From Steroidobacteraceae bacterium (GTDB taxonomy: Bacteria > Pseudomonadota > Gammaproteobacteria > Steroidobacterales > Steroidobacteraceae): a DNA stretch of 64,000 nucleotides. Shown in pieces: positions 32,138-40,524 of the stretch (within the stretch, counting starts at the first letter, position 1; each line of letters begins with the position of its first letter). Under the pieces are notes generated by a model. The model made no database searches, had not been told where the DNA came from, and worked only from the letters and a program-made list of their open reading frames with translations. The stretch spans positions 62,001 through 126,000 of the forward strand of contig JABAQU010000009.1 in NCBI GenBank assembly GCA_019187185.1. Reading direction: 5' to 3'. The position numbers and the translations under genes were made by a program.

Positions 32138-33253
32138 ATGGCTCGGGGCGTGAAGTCGAAGGGCGGTGGCAACGAGGCGCTCGAGGCGGTTCGGCGCCGC
32201 ATCGACGCGATCGATGCGGGCATCCATGCGCTGATCAACGAACGGGCCGGGCTCGCGCAGCAGGTCGGCATCTCGAAGCACAAGGAAGGGCGCACGGTCG
32301 ACTTCTATCGGCCGGAACGCGAGGCGCAGGTGCTGCGCCGCGCGCTCGAGCGCAACAAGGGGCCGCTGCGCGACGAGGAGGTCCTGCGACTCTTCCGCGA
32401 GATCATGTCGGCCTGCCTCGCGCAGCAGCAGCCGCTCAAGGTGGCCTTCCTCGGGCCGGAAGGCACGTTCACGCAGGCCGCGGTGCTCAAGCATTTCGGG
32501 CATTCCGTGCGCGCGCTCGCGCTCGCCTCGATCGACGAGGTGTTCCACGAGGTCGAAGCCGGCAATGCCGACTTCGGCGTCGTGCCGATCGAAAATTCGA
32601 GCGAAGGCACCGTCAGTTACACGCTCGACCGCTTCCTCGGCTCGCCGCTGCACATCTGCGGCGAGGTGGAACTGCGCATCCGCCAGTTCCTGATGGGGCG
32701 CATGACGGGGTTGCCGCGCGTGAAGCGCATCTGCTCGCATCCGCAGTCGCTCGCGCAGTGCCGCGAATGGCTGCGGGAGAACCTGCCGGACGTCGAACTC
32801 GTGCCGGTGTCGAGCAATGCCGAAGGCGCACGGCGGGCACGCGACGAGAAGGACACCGCGGCGATCGCCGGGGAAACGGCCGCCGAGGTCTATGGCCTCA
32901 CGGTGCTCGCCGCGGACATCGAGGACCGGCCCGACAACACGACGCGCTTCTTCGTGATCGGGCGCAAGCTCTTTCCGCCGAGTGGGGCGGATCGCACGAG
33001 CCTCATCGTCTCGGGCAGCCACACCGACGCGCCGGGCGCGCTGTACCGCCTGCTCGAGCCGCTCGCGAAGCACCGGATCAACGTCACCCGCATCGAGTCG
33101 CGCCCGTCGGGCAAGCGCAAGTGGGACTACGTTTTCTTCCTCGACATCGAAGGTCACGCCGCCGAGCCGCGCATCGCGAAGGCACTCGCGAGCCTGAAGA
33201 AGCGCGCATCGCTCTATCGCGTGCTCGGGGCCTATCCGCGGGCGGTGCAGTGA
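32138..33253 (+). CDS. pheA: Bifunctional chorismate mutase/prephenate dehydratase (P-protein)
   Basis: Makes prephenate from chorismate and then phenylpyruvate for phenylalanine. The 371-residue product has an AroQ-type chorismate mutase at about residues 14-95 (RRRIDAIDAGIHALINERA), the dehydratase domain at 105-285 (VAFLGPEGTFTQAA, VPIENSSEGTV, DNTTRFFVIG with the catalytic Thr), and an ACT regulatory domain with the ESRPS motif (RIESRPSGKRKWDY). The start at 32138 is an ATG 15 nt after serA. Confidence 0.95.
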   Translation: MARGVKSKGGGNEALEAVRRRIDAIDAGIHALINERAGLAQQVGISKHKEGRTVDFYRPEREAQVLRRALERNKGPLRDEEVLRLFREIMSACLAQQQPLKVAFLGPEGTFTQAAVLKHFGHSVRALALASIDEVFHEVEAGNADFGVVPIENSSEGTVSYTLDRFLGSPLHICGEVELRIRQFLMGRMTGLPRVKRICSHPQSLAQCREWLRENLPDVELVPVSSNAEGARRARDEKDTAAIAGETAAEVYGLTVLAADIEDRPDNTTRFFVIGRKLFPPSGADRTSLIVSGSHTDAPGALYRLLEPLAKHRINVTRIESRPSGKRKWDYVFFLDIEGHAAEPRIAKALASLKKRASLYRVLGAYPRAVQ

Positions 33254-33260
33254 GCGCGCG

Positions 33261-34403
33261 ATGAGCCGCGAGCACCCCGCCGAATTCGCGAGCGCGAGCG
33301 TGCGGAGCATCGCACCGTACACGCCCGGCAAACCGGTCGACGAACTCGCGCGCGAGCTCGGGCTCAAGGACATCATCAAGCTCGCCTCGAACGAGAACCC
33401 GCTCGGTGCGAGCCGGGCGGCGCTCGCGGCGATGCAGGCGGCGCTCGCAGAGTCCTGGGTCTACCCGGACGGCAGCGGGCATGCGCTGAAGCAGGCGCTC
33501 GCCGCGCACTACGGGGTCGCGCCCGCGCAGCTGACGCTCGGCAACGGTTCGAACGATGTGCTCGTGCTGCTCGCGGAGGCGTTCCTCGTGCCGGGCACGG
33601 AAGCCGTGCTGTCGCAGTACTGCTTCGCGGTCTATCCGCTCGCGGTGCAGGCGACGGGGGCCCGCCAGGTCGTGGTGCCGGCCCATCCCGCCTCGCACGC
33701 GTCGATGCCGCTCGGCCACGACCTCGATGCGATGCTCGCCGCCGTGACGCCGGCCACGCGGCTCGTGTTCGTCGCGAACCCGAACAACCCGACGGGAACC
33801 TGGGTGTCCGCGGCGGCGCTCGAGGCCTTCATTGCGAAGGTGCCGGCGAGTGCGCTCGTGGTGCTCGACGAGGCGTACTTCGAGTACGCGGGCGATGCCG
33901 GGTGCGGCGATGGCCTCGCATGGCTCGAACGCTACCCGAACCTCGTCGTGGTACGCACTTTCTCGAAGGCGTACGGGCTCGCGGCGCTGCGCGTCGGCTT
34001 TGCGGCGAGCCACCGGGAAGTCGCTGACGTGCTGAACCGCATCCGCCAGCCGTTCAACGTGAATTCGCTCGCGCTGGAAGGAGCGCGCGCGGCACTCGCG
34101 GACCGCGAGCACGTCGCCCGCTCCGTCGCACTCGTTGCGGTGGAGCGGCCGCGGCTCGCGCGCGGACTCGCCGCGCGGGGCTTTGCGGTGCTGCCCTCGG
34201 CGGGCAATTTCGTGCTCGCCGACTGTGGCGATGCCGCGCGCGCGGCGAAGCTGCACGCTTTCCTGCTGCGACAGGGCGTCATCGTGCGGCCGGTCGGCAA
34301 CTACGGCCTTGCGCAGTACCTGCGCATCACGGTCGGGCTCGAGGCCGAGAACACGCGGCTCCTCGGCGCGATCGACGCCTGGCTCGCGGGCGGCGCGCAT
34401 TGA
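33261..34403 (+). CDS. hisC: Histidinol-phosphate/aromatic aminotransferase
   Basis: A class II PLP aminotransferase of the HisC family. In this gene order the paralogue is usually called hisC2 and supplies the transamination for phenylalanine or tyrosine as well as, or instead of, histidine. The 380-residue product has ASNENPLG near the N-terminus, NPNNPTGTWV, and the cofactor Lys236 in TFSKAYGLAALRVG. The stop overlaps the aroA TTG start. Whether a second hisC exists in a his operon cannot be seen here. Confidence 0.93.
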   Translation: MSREHPAEFASASVRSIAPYTPGKPVDELARELGLKDIIKLASNENPLGASRAALAAMQAALAESWVYPDGSGHALKQALAAHYGVAPAQLTLGNGSNDVLVLLAEAFLVPGTEAVLSQYCFAVYPLAVQATGARQVVVPAHPASHASMPLGHDLDAMLAAVTPATRLVFVANPNNPTGTWVSAAALEAFIAKVPASALVVLDEAYFEYAGDAGCGDGLAWLERYPNLVVVRTFSKAYGLAALRVGFAASHREVADVLNRIRQPFNVNSLALEGARAALADREHVARSVALVAVERPRLARGLAARGFAVLPSAGNFVLADCGDAARAAKLHAFLLRQGVIVRPVGNYGLAQYLRITVGLEAENTRLLGAIDAWLAGGAH

Positions 34404-35701
34404 GCGGCGGGGCGGCGCGCTATCGGCTCGAGCCGGCGCGACGGGTGGCCGGGGAGATCGCGGTGCCGGGCGACAAGTCGATCTCGCACCGCGCGCTGAT
34501 GCTCGGCGGCATCGCCGAGGGGCGCACCGAGATCACGGGCTTCCTGCCGGGCGAGGATTGCCACGCGACGCTCGGTGCGCTGCGCGCGATGGGAGTCACG
34601 GTCGAGCAGCACACCGCGACACGGCTCTCGGTCCACGGCGTCGGCACACAGGGACTGTCCGCCCCTGCCCGGGTGCTCGACATGGGCAATTCCGGGACCG
34701 CCATGCGCCTGTTCATGGGACTGCTCGCGGGGCAGCGGTTCGGCGCAACACTGGCAGGAGATGCGTCGCTCACGCGCCGGCCGATGGAACGCGTGGCGCA
34801 GCCGCTGCGCGCGATGGGCGCGGTCATCGCGACGCGCGACGGCAAGCCGCCGGTCGCGATCACCGGCGCACCGCTCGTCGCGATCGACTACGAGCTCCCG
34901 GTGCCGAGTGCGCAGGTGAAATCGGCGATCCTGCTCGCCGGCCTGTATGCCTCGGGAACCACCCGTGTCACGGAGCCCGCGCCGACGCGCGATCACACCG
35001 AACGCATGCTGCGCGGATTCGGCGTCGCGGTGCAGAGACACGGTCCGGTCGCGCAGGTCGAGGGCGGGCAGCGGCTCGCCGCGACCCGCATCGAGGTGCC
35101 GGGCGACATTTCCTCGGCGGCTTTCTTCCTCGTCGCCGCGTGTCTCGCGGCGGACGGTGCGTTCGTGTTGCGCAACGTCGGCGTGAATCCGACCCGTACG
35201 GGCGTCCTCGACATCCTGCGCCTGATGGGCGCGGACATCCGCATCGAGAATGCGCGCGAGAGCGGCGGCGAGCCGAGCGCGGATCTCGTCGTGCGTGCGA
35301 GCACGCTGCGCGGCATCCGCATTCCGGAGGCACTCGTGCCGCTCGCGATCGACGAGTTCCCGGTGCTGTTCATCGCCGCCGCAGCCGCGCAGGGCACGAC
35401 GGAGCTGCGGGGGGCCGGAGAACTGCGCGTCAAGGAAACCGATCGGCTCGCCGTCATGGCGGACGGGCTCGGTCGGCTCGGCGTGCGACATGAATTGCTG
35501 CCCGACGGCATCCGCATCGAGGGTGGGCCGATCGGCGGCGGCACGATCGACAGCGGTGGCGATCACCGGATCGCGATGGCGTTCGCGGTTGCGAGCCTGC
35601 GGGCTGCGGGCCCGCTCGAGATCCTGGACGTCGCGAACGTCGCCACCTCGTTCCCGGACTTCGTGCCGCTGGCGCGCGCTGCCGGCCTCGCCATTTCGTA
35701 G
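34400..35701 (+). CDS. aroA: 3-phosphoshikimate 1-carboxyvinyltransferase (EPSP synthase)
   Basis: EPSP synthase joins shikimate-3-phosphate and PEP in the shikimate pathway. The 433-residue product has VPGDKSISHRALMLGG, MGNSGTAMRL, SAQVKSAILLAGL, TRDHTERMLRGFG and LRVKETDRL. Several blocks resemble class II enzymes, but the glyphosate-contact position is Gly (GNSGTAMR), as in sensitive enzymes. The start is an unusual TTG overlapping the hisC stop (TTGA), which gives the right N-terminus. tyrA, fused or adjacent here in pseudomonads, is absent. Confidence 0.94.
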   Translation: MSGGAARYRLEPARRVAGEIAVPGDKSISHRALMLGGIAEGRTEITGFLPGEDCHATLGALRAMGVTVEQHTATRLSVHGVGTQGLSAPARVLDMGNSGTAMRLFMGLLAGQRFGATLAGDASLTRRPMERVAQPLRAMGAVIATRDGKPPVAITGAPLVAIDYELPVPSAQVKSAILLAGLYASGTTRVTEPAPTRDHTERMLRGFGVAVQRHGPVAQVEGGQRLAATRIEVPGDISSAAFFLVAACLAADGAFVLRNVGVNPTRTGVLDILRLMGADIRIENARESGGEPSADLVVRASTLRGIRIPEALVPLAIDEFPVLFIAAAAAQGTTELRGAGELRVKETDRLAVMADGLGRLGVRHELLPDGIRIEGGPIGGGTIDSGGDHRIAMAFAVASLRAAGPLEILDVANVATSFPDFVPLARAAGLAIS

Positions 35702-35710
35702 GATGGGCGC

Positions 35711-36403
35711 ATGGATGCGACGCAGACCGTTCCGGTAGTCACGATCGACGGCCCGAGCGGCTCGGGCAAGGGCACGGTGAGCCGCGAGGTCGCGCGGCGG
35801 GTCGGCTGGCACCTGCTCGACAGCGGGGCGCTGTACCGCCTGGTCGCGCTGTCCGGCCGGCTGCACGGACTTGCACCGGACGATACGGCCGGACACGCGG
35901 CGCTCGCCCGGGCCATGGACGTCGAGTTCGGAACCGACGCGGGGGGCGCCGAGCGGATCCGGCTCGGGGGAGCCGACGTGACTGCCGACGTGCGTTCGGA
36001 GGCGACCGGGCAGGGGGCCTCACGCGTCGCCGCGTGGGCGCCGGTCCGGGAGGCCCTGGTCGAGCGCCAGCGCGCCTTCGCCCGTCCCCCGGGGCTCGTC
36101 GCCGACGGTCGCGACATGGGCACGGTGATCTTCCCGGCCGCCCGCCTCAAGATCTACCTCACGGCAACGGCCGAGGAGCGGGCACTGAGGCGGCATAAGC
36201 AGTTGAAAGAAAAGGGGTCTGGTGCTAACCTCGCCGCCCTTTCGCGTGAGATAGCCGAACGGGATCAGCGTGATTCGACCCGCGCGGTCGCGCCGCTGAA
36301 GCCTGCGCACGACGCCCGCATCGTCGATTCGACCGGCATGAGCATTGCTCAGGTCGTCGAGGCGGTGCTGGCGGCAGGTCGGGCGCAGGGCCTGTGGAGC
36401 TGA
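35711..36403 (+). CDS. cmk: Cytidylate kinase
   Basis: Phosphorylates CMP and dCMP. The 230-residue product has the P-loop [14 protein letters not shown] at residues 11-24, LDSGALYR, the [10 protein letters not shown] motif and the lid region [12 protein letters not shown] with ERDQRDS. Full length for the family. It lies 9 nt after aroA and 121 bp before rpsA, the classic cmk-rpsA order. Confidence 0.95.
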   Translation: MDATQTVPVVTIDGPSGSGKGTVSREVARRVGWHLLDSGALYRLVALSGRLHGLAPDDTAGHAALARAMDVEFGTDAGGAERIRLGGADVTADVRSEATGQGASRVAAWAPVREALVERQRAFARPPGLVADGRDMGTVIFPAARLKIYLTATAEERALRRHKQLKEKGSGANLAALSREIAERDQRDSTRAVAPLKPAHDARIVDSTGMSIAQVVEAVLAAGRAQGLWS

Positions 36404-36456
36404 TCGCACGCGGATTTACAAGCGGCATCGCGGGACGCGGTGCTTTTTCATGGTTT

Positions 36457-36506
36457 CCCCAGGGTTCACGGACGAACCGGGGTGTGACAGCGCGGTAGGT
36501 CCGCGC
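36457..36506 (+). promoter_or_regulatory. Structured 5' leader of rpsA (two hairpins)
   Basis: Two hairpins precede the rpsA ribosome-binding site. The first pairs ggttc (36463-36467) with gaacc (36474-36478), extended by cccc/gggg (36457-36460 with 36479-36482). The second pairs gcgcgg (36490-36495) with ccgcgc (36501-36506) around a taggt loop. An AAGGA follows at about 36510. In E. coli S1 represses its own mRNA through a folded leader with hairpins; this could serve the same purpose. Confidence 0.45.
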
Positions 36507-36524
36507 CGCAAGGACATCAATTCA

Positions 36525-38210
36525 ATGACTGAAAGTTTCGCCCAGCTGTTCGAGCAGAGTCTCGCCAATCAGCGCATCCGTCCGGGGATGATCCTCACCG
36601 GACTCGTCGTCGGCGTCACCGACGATGTCGTCATCGTCAACGTGGGCCTCAAGAGCGAGGCCGTGATCGGTGTCGACCAGTTCAAGAACGAACTCGGCGA
36701 GATCGAGGTCAAGGCGGGCGACCAGGTCGAGGTCGCGCTCGACGCCGTCGAGGACGGCACCGGCGAAACGCGCCTGTCGCGCGAGAAGGCCAAGCGTGCC
36801 CGCACCTGGACCCGCCTCGAGAAGGCGTTCGAGGCGAGCGAGATCGTCACCGGCGTCATCACCGGCCGCGTCAAGGGTGGCTTCACGGTCGAAATCGAAA
36901 CCGTGCGCGCGTTCCTGCCGGGCTCGCTCGTCGACGTGCGGCCCGTGCGCGACACCGCGTACCTCGAGGGCAAGCCGCTCGAGTTCAAGGTCATCAAGCT
37001 CGACCAGAAGCGCAACAACGTCGTCGTGTCGCGTCGTGCAGTCGTCGAGCAGGAGTTCTCCGCCGAGCGCAGCGCGCTGATGGACAACCTGCAGGAAGGC
37101 GCGGTCGTCCGTGGCACCGTCAAGAACCTGACCGACTACGGCGCGTTCGTCGACCTCGGCGGCATCGACGGCCTGCTGCACATCACCGACATGGCGTGGA
37201 AGCGCGTCAAGCACCCGTCGGAAGTCGTCAAGGTGGGCGACGAGATCGAGGTGCGCATCCTGAAGTTCGACCGCGAGCGCTCGCGCGTGTCGCTCGGCCT
37301 GAAGCAGCTGGGCGCGGATCCGTGGGAGAACATTGCGCGCCGCTATCCGCCGAACACGCGCGTGTTCGGCAAGGTCACGAACATCGCCGACTACGGTGCG
37401 TTCGTCGAGATCGAGGACGGGGTCGAGGGTCTCGTGCACGTCTCGGAGATGGACTGGACCAACAAGAACGTCAATCCGGCCAAGGTCGTGCAGACGGGCC
37501 AGGAAGTCGAGGTCATGGTGCTCGACGTCGACGAGGAGCGGCGCCGCATCTCGCTCGGTCTCAAGCAGTGCCAGGCGAATCCGTGGAAGGAATTCGCCGA
37601 GAACAGCAACCGCGGCGATCACGTGTCGGGCCAGATCAAGTCGATCACCGACTTCGGCATCTTCATCGGCCTGCCGGGCGGCATCGACGGTCTCGTGCAC
37701 CTGTCCGACATTTCCTGGGACGTGCCCGGCGAGGAAGCGGTGCGCAGTTACCAGAAGGGCCAGCTGCTCGAGGCGATGGTGCTGTCGATCGATCCGGAAC
37801 GCGAGCGCATCTCGCTCGGCATCAAGCAGCTCGCCAAGGACCCGTTCTCGGCCTACATCGCCGAGAACCCGCGCGGCACGATCGTGCGCGGCGTCGTCAA
37901 GGAAGTGGACGCGCGCGGTGCCGTGATCGATCTCGGCAATGGCATCGAAGGGCAACTGCGGGCCTCCGAACTCGGCCGCGACCGCATCGAGGATGCGCGC
38001 ACGGTGCTGAAGGAAGGCGAGGAAATCGAGGCGAAGTTCACCGGCGTCGATCGCAAGACCCGCACGATTTCGCTGTCGATCAAGGCAAAGGAAGCCCATG
38101 AAGAGGCCGAAGCCGTGTCGAGCTATCGTTCCGACCAGGGGCCCGCGTCCTCCGGTACGTCGCTCGGCGACCTGCTGAAGGAACAGATCGGTTCGGCTGA
38201 CCGTTCCTGA
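36525..38210 (+). CDS. rpsA: 30S ribosomal protein S1
   Basis: S1 helps the ribosome bind and unfold mRNA. The 561-residue product has six S1 OB-fold repeats (for example [20 protein letters not shown] and [20 protein letters not shown]), the full gammaproteobacterial form. I chose the ATG at 36525 because [13 protein letters not shown] is the conserved N-terminus. Good dependence on S1 is expected in a genome where many starts lack a Shine-Dalgarno sequence. Confidence 0.97.
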   Translation: MTESFAQLFEQSLANQRIRPGMILTGLVVGVTDDVVIVNVGLKSEAVIGVDQFKNELGEIEVKAGDQVEVALDAVEDGTGETRLSREKAKRARTWTRLEKAFEASEIVTGVITGRVKGGFTVEIETVRAFLPGSLVDVRPVRDTAYLEGKPLEFKVIKLDQKRNNVVVSRRAVVEQEFSAERSALMDNLQEGAVVRGTVKNLTDYGAFVDLGGIDGLLHITDMAWKRVKHPSEVVKVGDEIEVRILKFDRERSRVSLGLKQLGADPWENIARRYPPNTRVFGKVTNIADYGAFVEIEDGVEGLVHVSEMDWTNKNVNPAKVVQTGQEVEVMVLDVDEERRRISLGLKQCQANPWKEFAENSNRGDHVSGQIKSITDFGIFIGLPGGIDGLVHLSDISWDVPGEEAVRSYQKGQLLEAMVLSIDPERERISLGIKQLAKDPFSAYIAENPRGTIVRGVVKEVDARGAVIDLGNGIEGQLRASELGRDRIEDARTVLKEGEEIEAKFTGVDRKTRTISLSIKAKEAHEEAEAVSSYRSDQGPASSGTSLGDLLKEQIGSADRS

Positions 38211-38233
38211 TCGACCCGCAACAATGAAAAGGC

Positions 38234-38266
38234 GCGGCGCCCGGGCCTCGCGGCCCCGGGCGCCGC
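38234..38266 (+). other. Strong hairpin between rpsA and ihfB
   Basis: A perfect 12-bp GC stem (gcggcgcccggg, 38234-38245, with cccgggcgccgc, 38255-38266) and a 9-nt loop. No T-run follows, so it is not a classic intrinsic terminator. It may protect the rpsA 3' end or slow RNA polymerase before ihfB, which starts 22 nt later. Confidence 0.5.
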
Positions 38267-38288
38267 AAGCCGGGGGCCAGAGCGACGC

Positions 38289-38591
38289 ATGACGAAATCG
38301 GAACTCATCGAGATCATCACTGCGAAGCAGAAGCACCTGCCTGCCAAGGACGTCGAACTCGCGCTGAAGCAGATCCTCGAGATCATGAGCGATGCGCTCG
38401 CGACCGGCGATCGCATCGAAATCCGCGGCTTCGGCAGCTTTTCGCTGCATTTCCGCCCGCCGCGCCAGGGGCGCAACCCGAAGACCGGCGAAGCCGTGGC
38501 GCTCGCCGGCAAGTACGTGCCGCATTTCAAGCCGGGCAAGGACCTGCGCGAACGCGTCAACGACGGCGCGGACAAGCCGATCCGCGACTGA
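38289..38591 (+). CDS. ihfB: Integration host factor subunit beta
   Basis: IHF is a heterodimeric DNA-bending protein. The 100-residue product has the family sequence [13 protein letters not shown], the [14 protein letters not shown] body and the DNA-intercalating arm region [10 protein letters not shown] with the following VPHFKPGK. It follows rpsA as in most gammaproteobacteria. The usual next genes lapA/lapB are not present; a 133-bp gap leads to a ComEA-like gene instead. Confidence 0.96.
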   Translation: MTKSELIEIITAKQKHLPAKDVELALKQILEIMSDALATGDRIEIRGFGSFSLHFRPPRQGRNPKTGEAVALAGKYVPHFKPGKDLRERVNDGADKPIRD

Positions 38592-38724
38592 CCGGCGATC
38601 GTCCGGGCACTGTCAAGCGCCTGCAGCCGCTGTTTGCCACGCATTTGCGGGTCGGCGCACACGCGCGAGGGCGCTAGCGTGTTCTTCCAGCGGCACCTCG
38701 CCGCGCCCAACCGGGAGAACCCCC

Positions 38725-39093
38725 ATGCGCCCGATTCATGCCTGTCTGTCGAGCCTTCTCGCCTTGCCGTTCATCGCGTTTGCCGATCCCGTCAACATCA
38801 ACTCGGCCGATGCCGCGACGCTCGACCGCGAGTTGAAGGGCATCGGGCCGGCCCGCGCCGCGGCGATCGTCGCGTATCGCGCGGCCCACGGCCCGTTCCG
38901 GAGCATCGATGAACTCGCGCTGGTGGAAGGCATCGGCCAGAAAGTCATCGATGACAACCGCGATCAGTTGCGAGTCGGCGCGGGCACGAAGCCGGCGGCA
39001 AAGCCGGCCGCAACGCCGGCCGTGAAGCCGGGCGCAGCACGTGGTGCGCGGCCCGTTGCACCGCAGAAGCCGCCGACGGCACCTGCGCGCTGA
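38725..39093 (+). CDS. ComEA-like helix-hairpin-helix protein
   Basis: A small exported helix-hairpin-helix protein. The 122-residue product has a signal peptide (residues 1-20, LSSLLALPFIAFADP) and one ComEA-type domain: VNINSADAATLDRELKGIGP followed by AAAIVAYRAAHGPFRSIDEL and GIGQKVIDDN. The tail is rich in Ala/Pro/Lys. Relatives bind DNA in the periplasm during natural transformation, but many such short proteins have no proven role. An AGAAC purine stretch precedes the ATG. Confidence 0.85.
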   Translation: MRPIHACLSSLLALPFIAFADPVNINSADAATLDRELKGIGPARAAAIVAYRAAHGPFRSIDELALVEGIGQKVIDDNRDQLRVGAGTKPAAKPAATPAVKPGAARGARPVAPQKPPTAPAR

Positions 39094-39131
39094 CACGGCG
39101 GCGCATGTCGCCGATACGCTAGTATTGGCGC

Positions 39132-40016
39132 ATGCGCATGAAAGCAGCGATTCGTACCGCCGTGTTCCCGGTCGCCGGCCGGGGCACGCGGTTCCTGCCC
39201 GCGACCAAGGCGAGCCCGAAGGAGATGTTGCCCGTCGTGGACAAGCCGCTGATCCAGTACGCGGTGGAGGAGGCGCTCTCGGCCGGCGCCCGCCGCCTGG
39301 TGTTCATCACGGGCGCGTCGAAGCGGGCGATCGAGGACCATTTCGATTCCGACCAGGAGCTCGAGAAGCTGCTGGTCTCGCAGGGCAAGAATGAACTCGT
39401 GCGCCAGCTGCGCAGCGTGCTGCCGTCGTATGCCTCGTGCATCTACATCCGCCAGCCCGCACCGCTCGGCCTCGGCCACGCCGTCCTGTGCGCGGCGCCG
39501 GCCGTGGGATTCGAACCGTTCTTCGTGCACCTCGCCGACGACCTGATCGACGCGGAGCCGCCGTGCCTCGCCCAGATGGCCGACGTGTATGCCGAGGTGC
39601 ATGCGAGCGTGCTCGGCGTCGAAGAGGTACCGAAGAGGGACACCGGCAAGTACGGCATCGTCGCGACCGAGCGCGGCAGCGGCGCCGTGCGCCGGATCCG
39701 CAGCATCGTCGAGAAGCCGAAGCCGGCCGCCGCGCCGTCGAACCTTGCGGTCGTCGGCCGCTATGTGCTGACCGCGCGCATTTTCGAGCACCTCGAGCGC
39801 ATCGGGCGCGGCTCGGGTGGCGAGATCCAGCTGACCGACGGCATCGCGCGGCTGATGCAGGATGAGCCGGTCTATGCGTACCGGTTCGAGGGCGAGCGAT
39901 ACGATTGCGGCAACAAGCTCGGTTACCTGCAGGCGACGGTCGAGCACGCACTGGCACATCGCGAACTCGGTGCCCCGTTTGCCCAGTGGCTGCGCCGCCG
40001 GGCGCGCAGTATTTGA
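39132..40016 (+). CDS. galU: UTP-glucose-1-phosphate uridylyltransferase
   Basis: Makes UDP-glucose for surface sugars and trehalose. The 294-residue product has the nucleotidyl-transferase signature [20 protein letters not shown], the UDP-binding [11 protein letters not shown], and VEKPKP with [13 protein letters not shown]. The ATG at 39132 ([13 protein letters not shown]) is used; a second ATG lies 6 nt later. A weak TAGTAT lies six bases before the start codon, similar to the arrangement at the yciO-like gene. Confidence 0.95.
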   Translation: MRMKAAIRTAVFPVAGRGTRFLPATKASPKEMLPVVDKPLIQYAVEEALSAGARRLVFITGASKRAIEDHFDSDQELEKLLVSQGKNELVRQLRSVLPSYASCIYIRQPAPLGLGHAVLCAAPAVGFEPFFVHLADDLIDAEPPCLAQMADVYAEVHASVLGVEEVPKRDTGKYGIVATERGSGAVRRIRSIVEKPKPAAAPSNLAVVGRYVLTARIFEHLERIGRGSGGEIQLTDGIARLMQDEPVYAYRFEGERYDCGNKLGYLQATVEHALAHRELGAPFAQWLRRRARSI

Positions 40017-40062
40017 CCTGTGTCATGGCCGCCGGTTACGCGCAGGGAGTAGGGTGTTGCCC

Positions 40063-40455
40063 ATGAGCGGACGCACCAGAATGCGTGTGCGCGTGGCACT
40101 GGCAGCCGTGCTCGGCCTGCTGTTCCAGCAGATTGCGCTCACGGCCTACAGTTGCCCCGTGGAGCCGGCTGCGGCTGCCGCCGTGGCAGTTGCATCTGCG
40201 GGCGCGCATTGCACGGGTGATTCGGCGCATCTCGCGTCGGACAATCCTGCACTGTGCGCCGGGCACTGCGCCGCCCACACGCCGGCACCCTCCGACGCAT
40301 CGTTGAAGGCCGCGACCGCGGTATGGGCGCCTGCCCCCGCATTCGTCACGACCCTGCCGCCCGCGCAACCCGTGCAGGCGGCTGTTCGCTCAGGCGCGAC
40401 CGCGCCGGTTCCCGACCTGCCACCCCGTTTCCGGTACTGCAGCCTCCTGATCTAG
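40063..40455 (+). CDS. Small exported Cys/His-containing protein of unknown function
   Basis: A 130-residue protein with a signal peptide (RVRVALAAVLGLLFQQIALTA) followed by Cys at YSCPVE, two further Cys/His clusters (GAHCTGDSAH and CAGHCAAH) and a C-terminal PPRFRYCSLLI ending. Small proteins of this kind are often encoded just before metal efflux operons; the cysteines and histidines suggest metal binding in the periplasm, which is inference only. It lies 46 bp after galU and 69 bp before the outer-membrane component of a CusCBA-like pump. Confidence 0.7.
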   Translation: MSGRTRMRVRVALAAVLGLLFQQIALTAYSCPVEPAAAAAVAVASAGAHCTGDSAHLASDNPALCAGHCAAHTPAPSDASLKAATAVWAPAPAFVTTLPPAQPVQAAVRSGATAPVPDLPPRFRYCSLLI

Positions 40456-40524
40456 CCCGCGGACCTGTGCATCACCGCGACCGCCTCGTGCGGTGCGCCC
40501 GTTGTGCCAGTCCGTGGAGGCTGC

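Noticed and set aside
34680-34720. Class II-like EPSP synthase that might resist glyphosate
   Set aside because: The key position is Gly (GNSGTAMR), as in sensitive enzymes; resistant class II enzymes have Ala there.
36208-36232. aaggggtctggtgctaacc inside cmk, resembling ends of known dispersed repeats and the tggtgcc ends of the 72-bp palindromes
   Set aside because: It codes for the normal lid segment KEKGSGANL of cytidylate kinase, so there is no need to suppose an insertion.
40013-40041. TTGACC followed by TTACGC as a promoter for the metal efflux genes
   Set aside because: The -10 fits at only three of six positions, and I see no CueR- or CusR-type dyad nearby.
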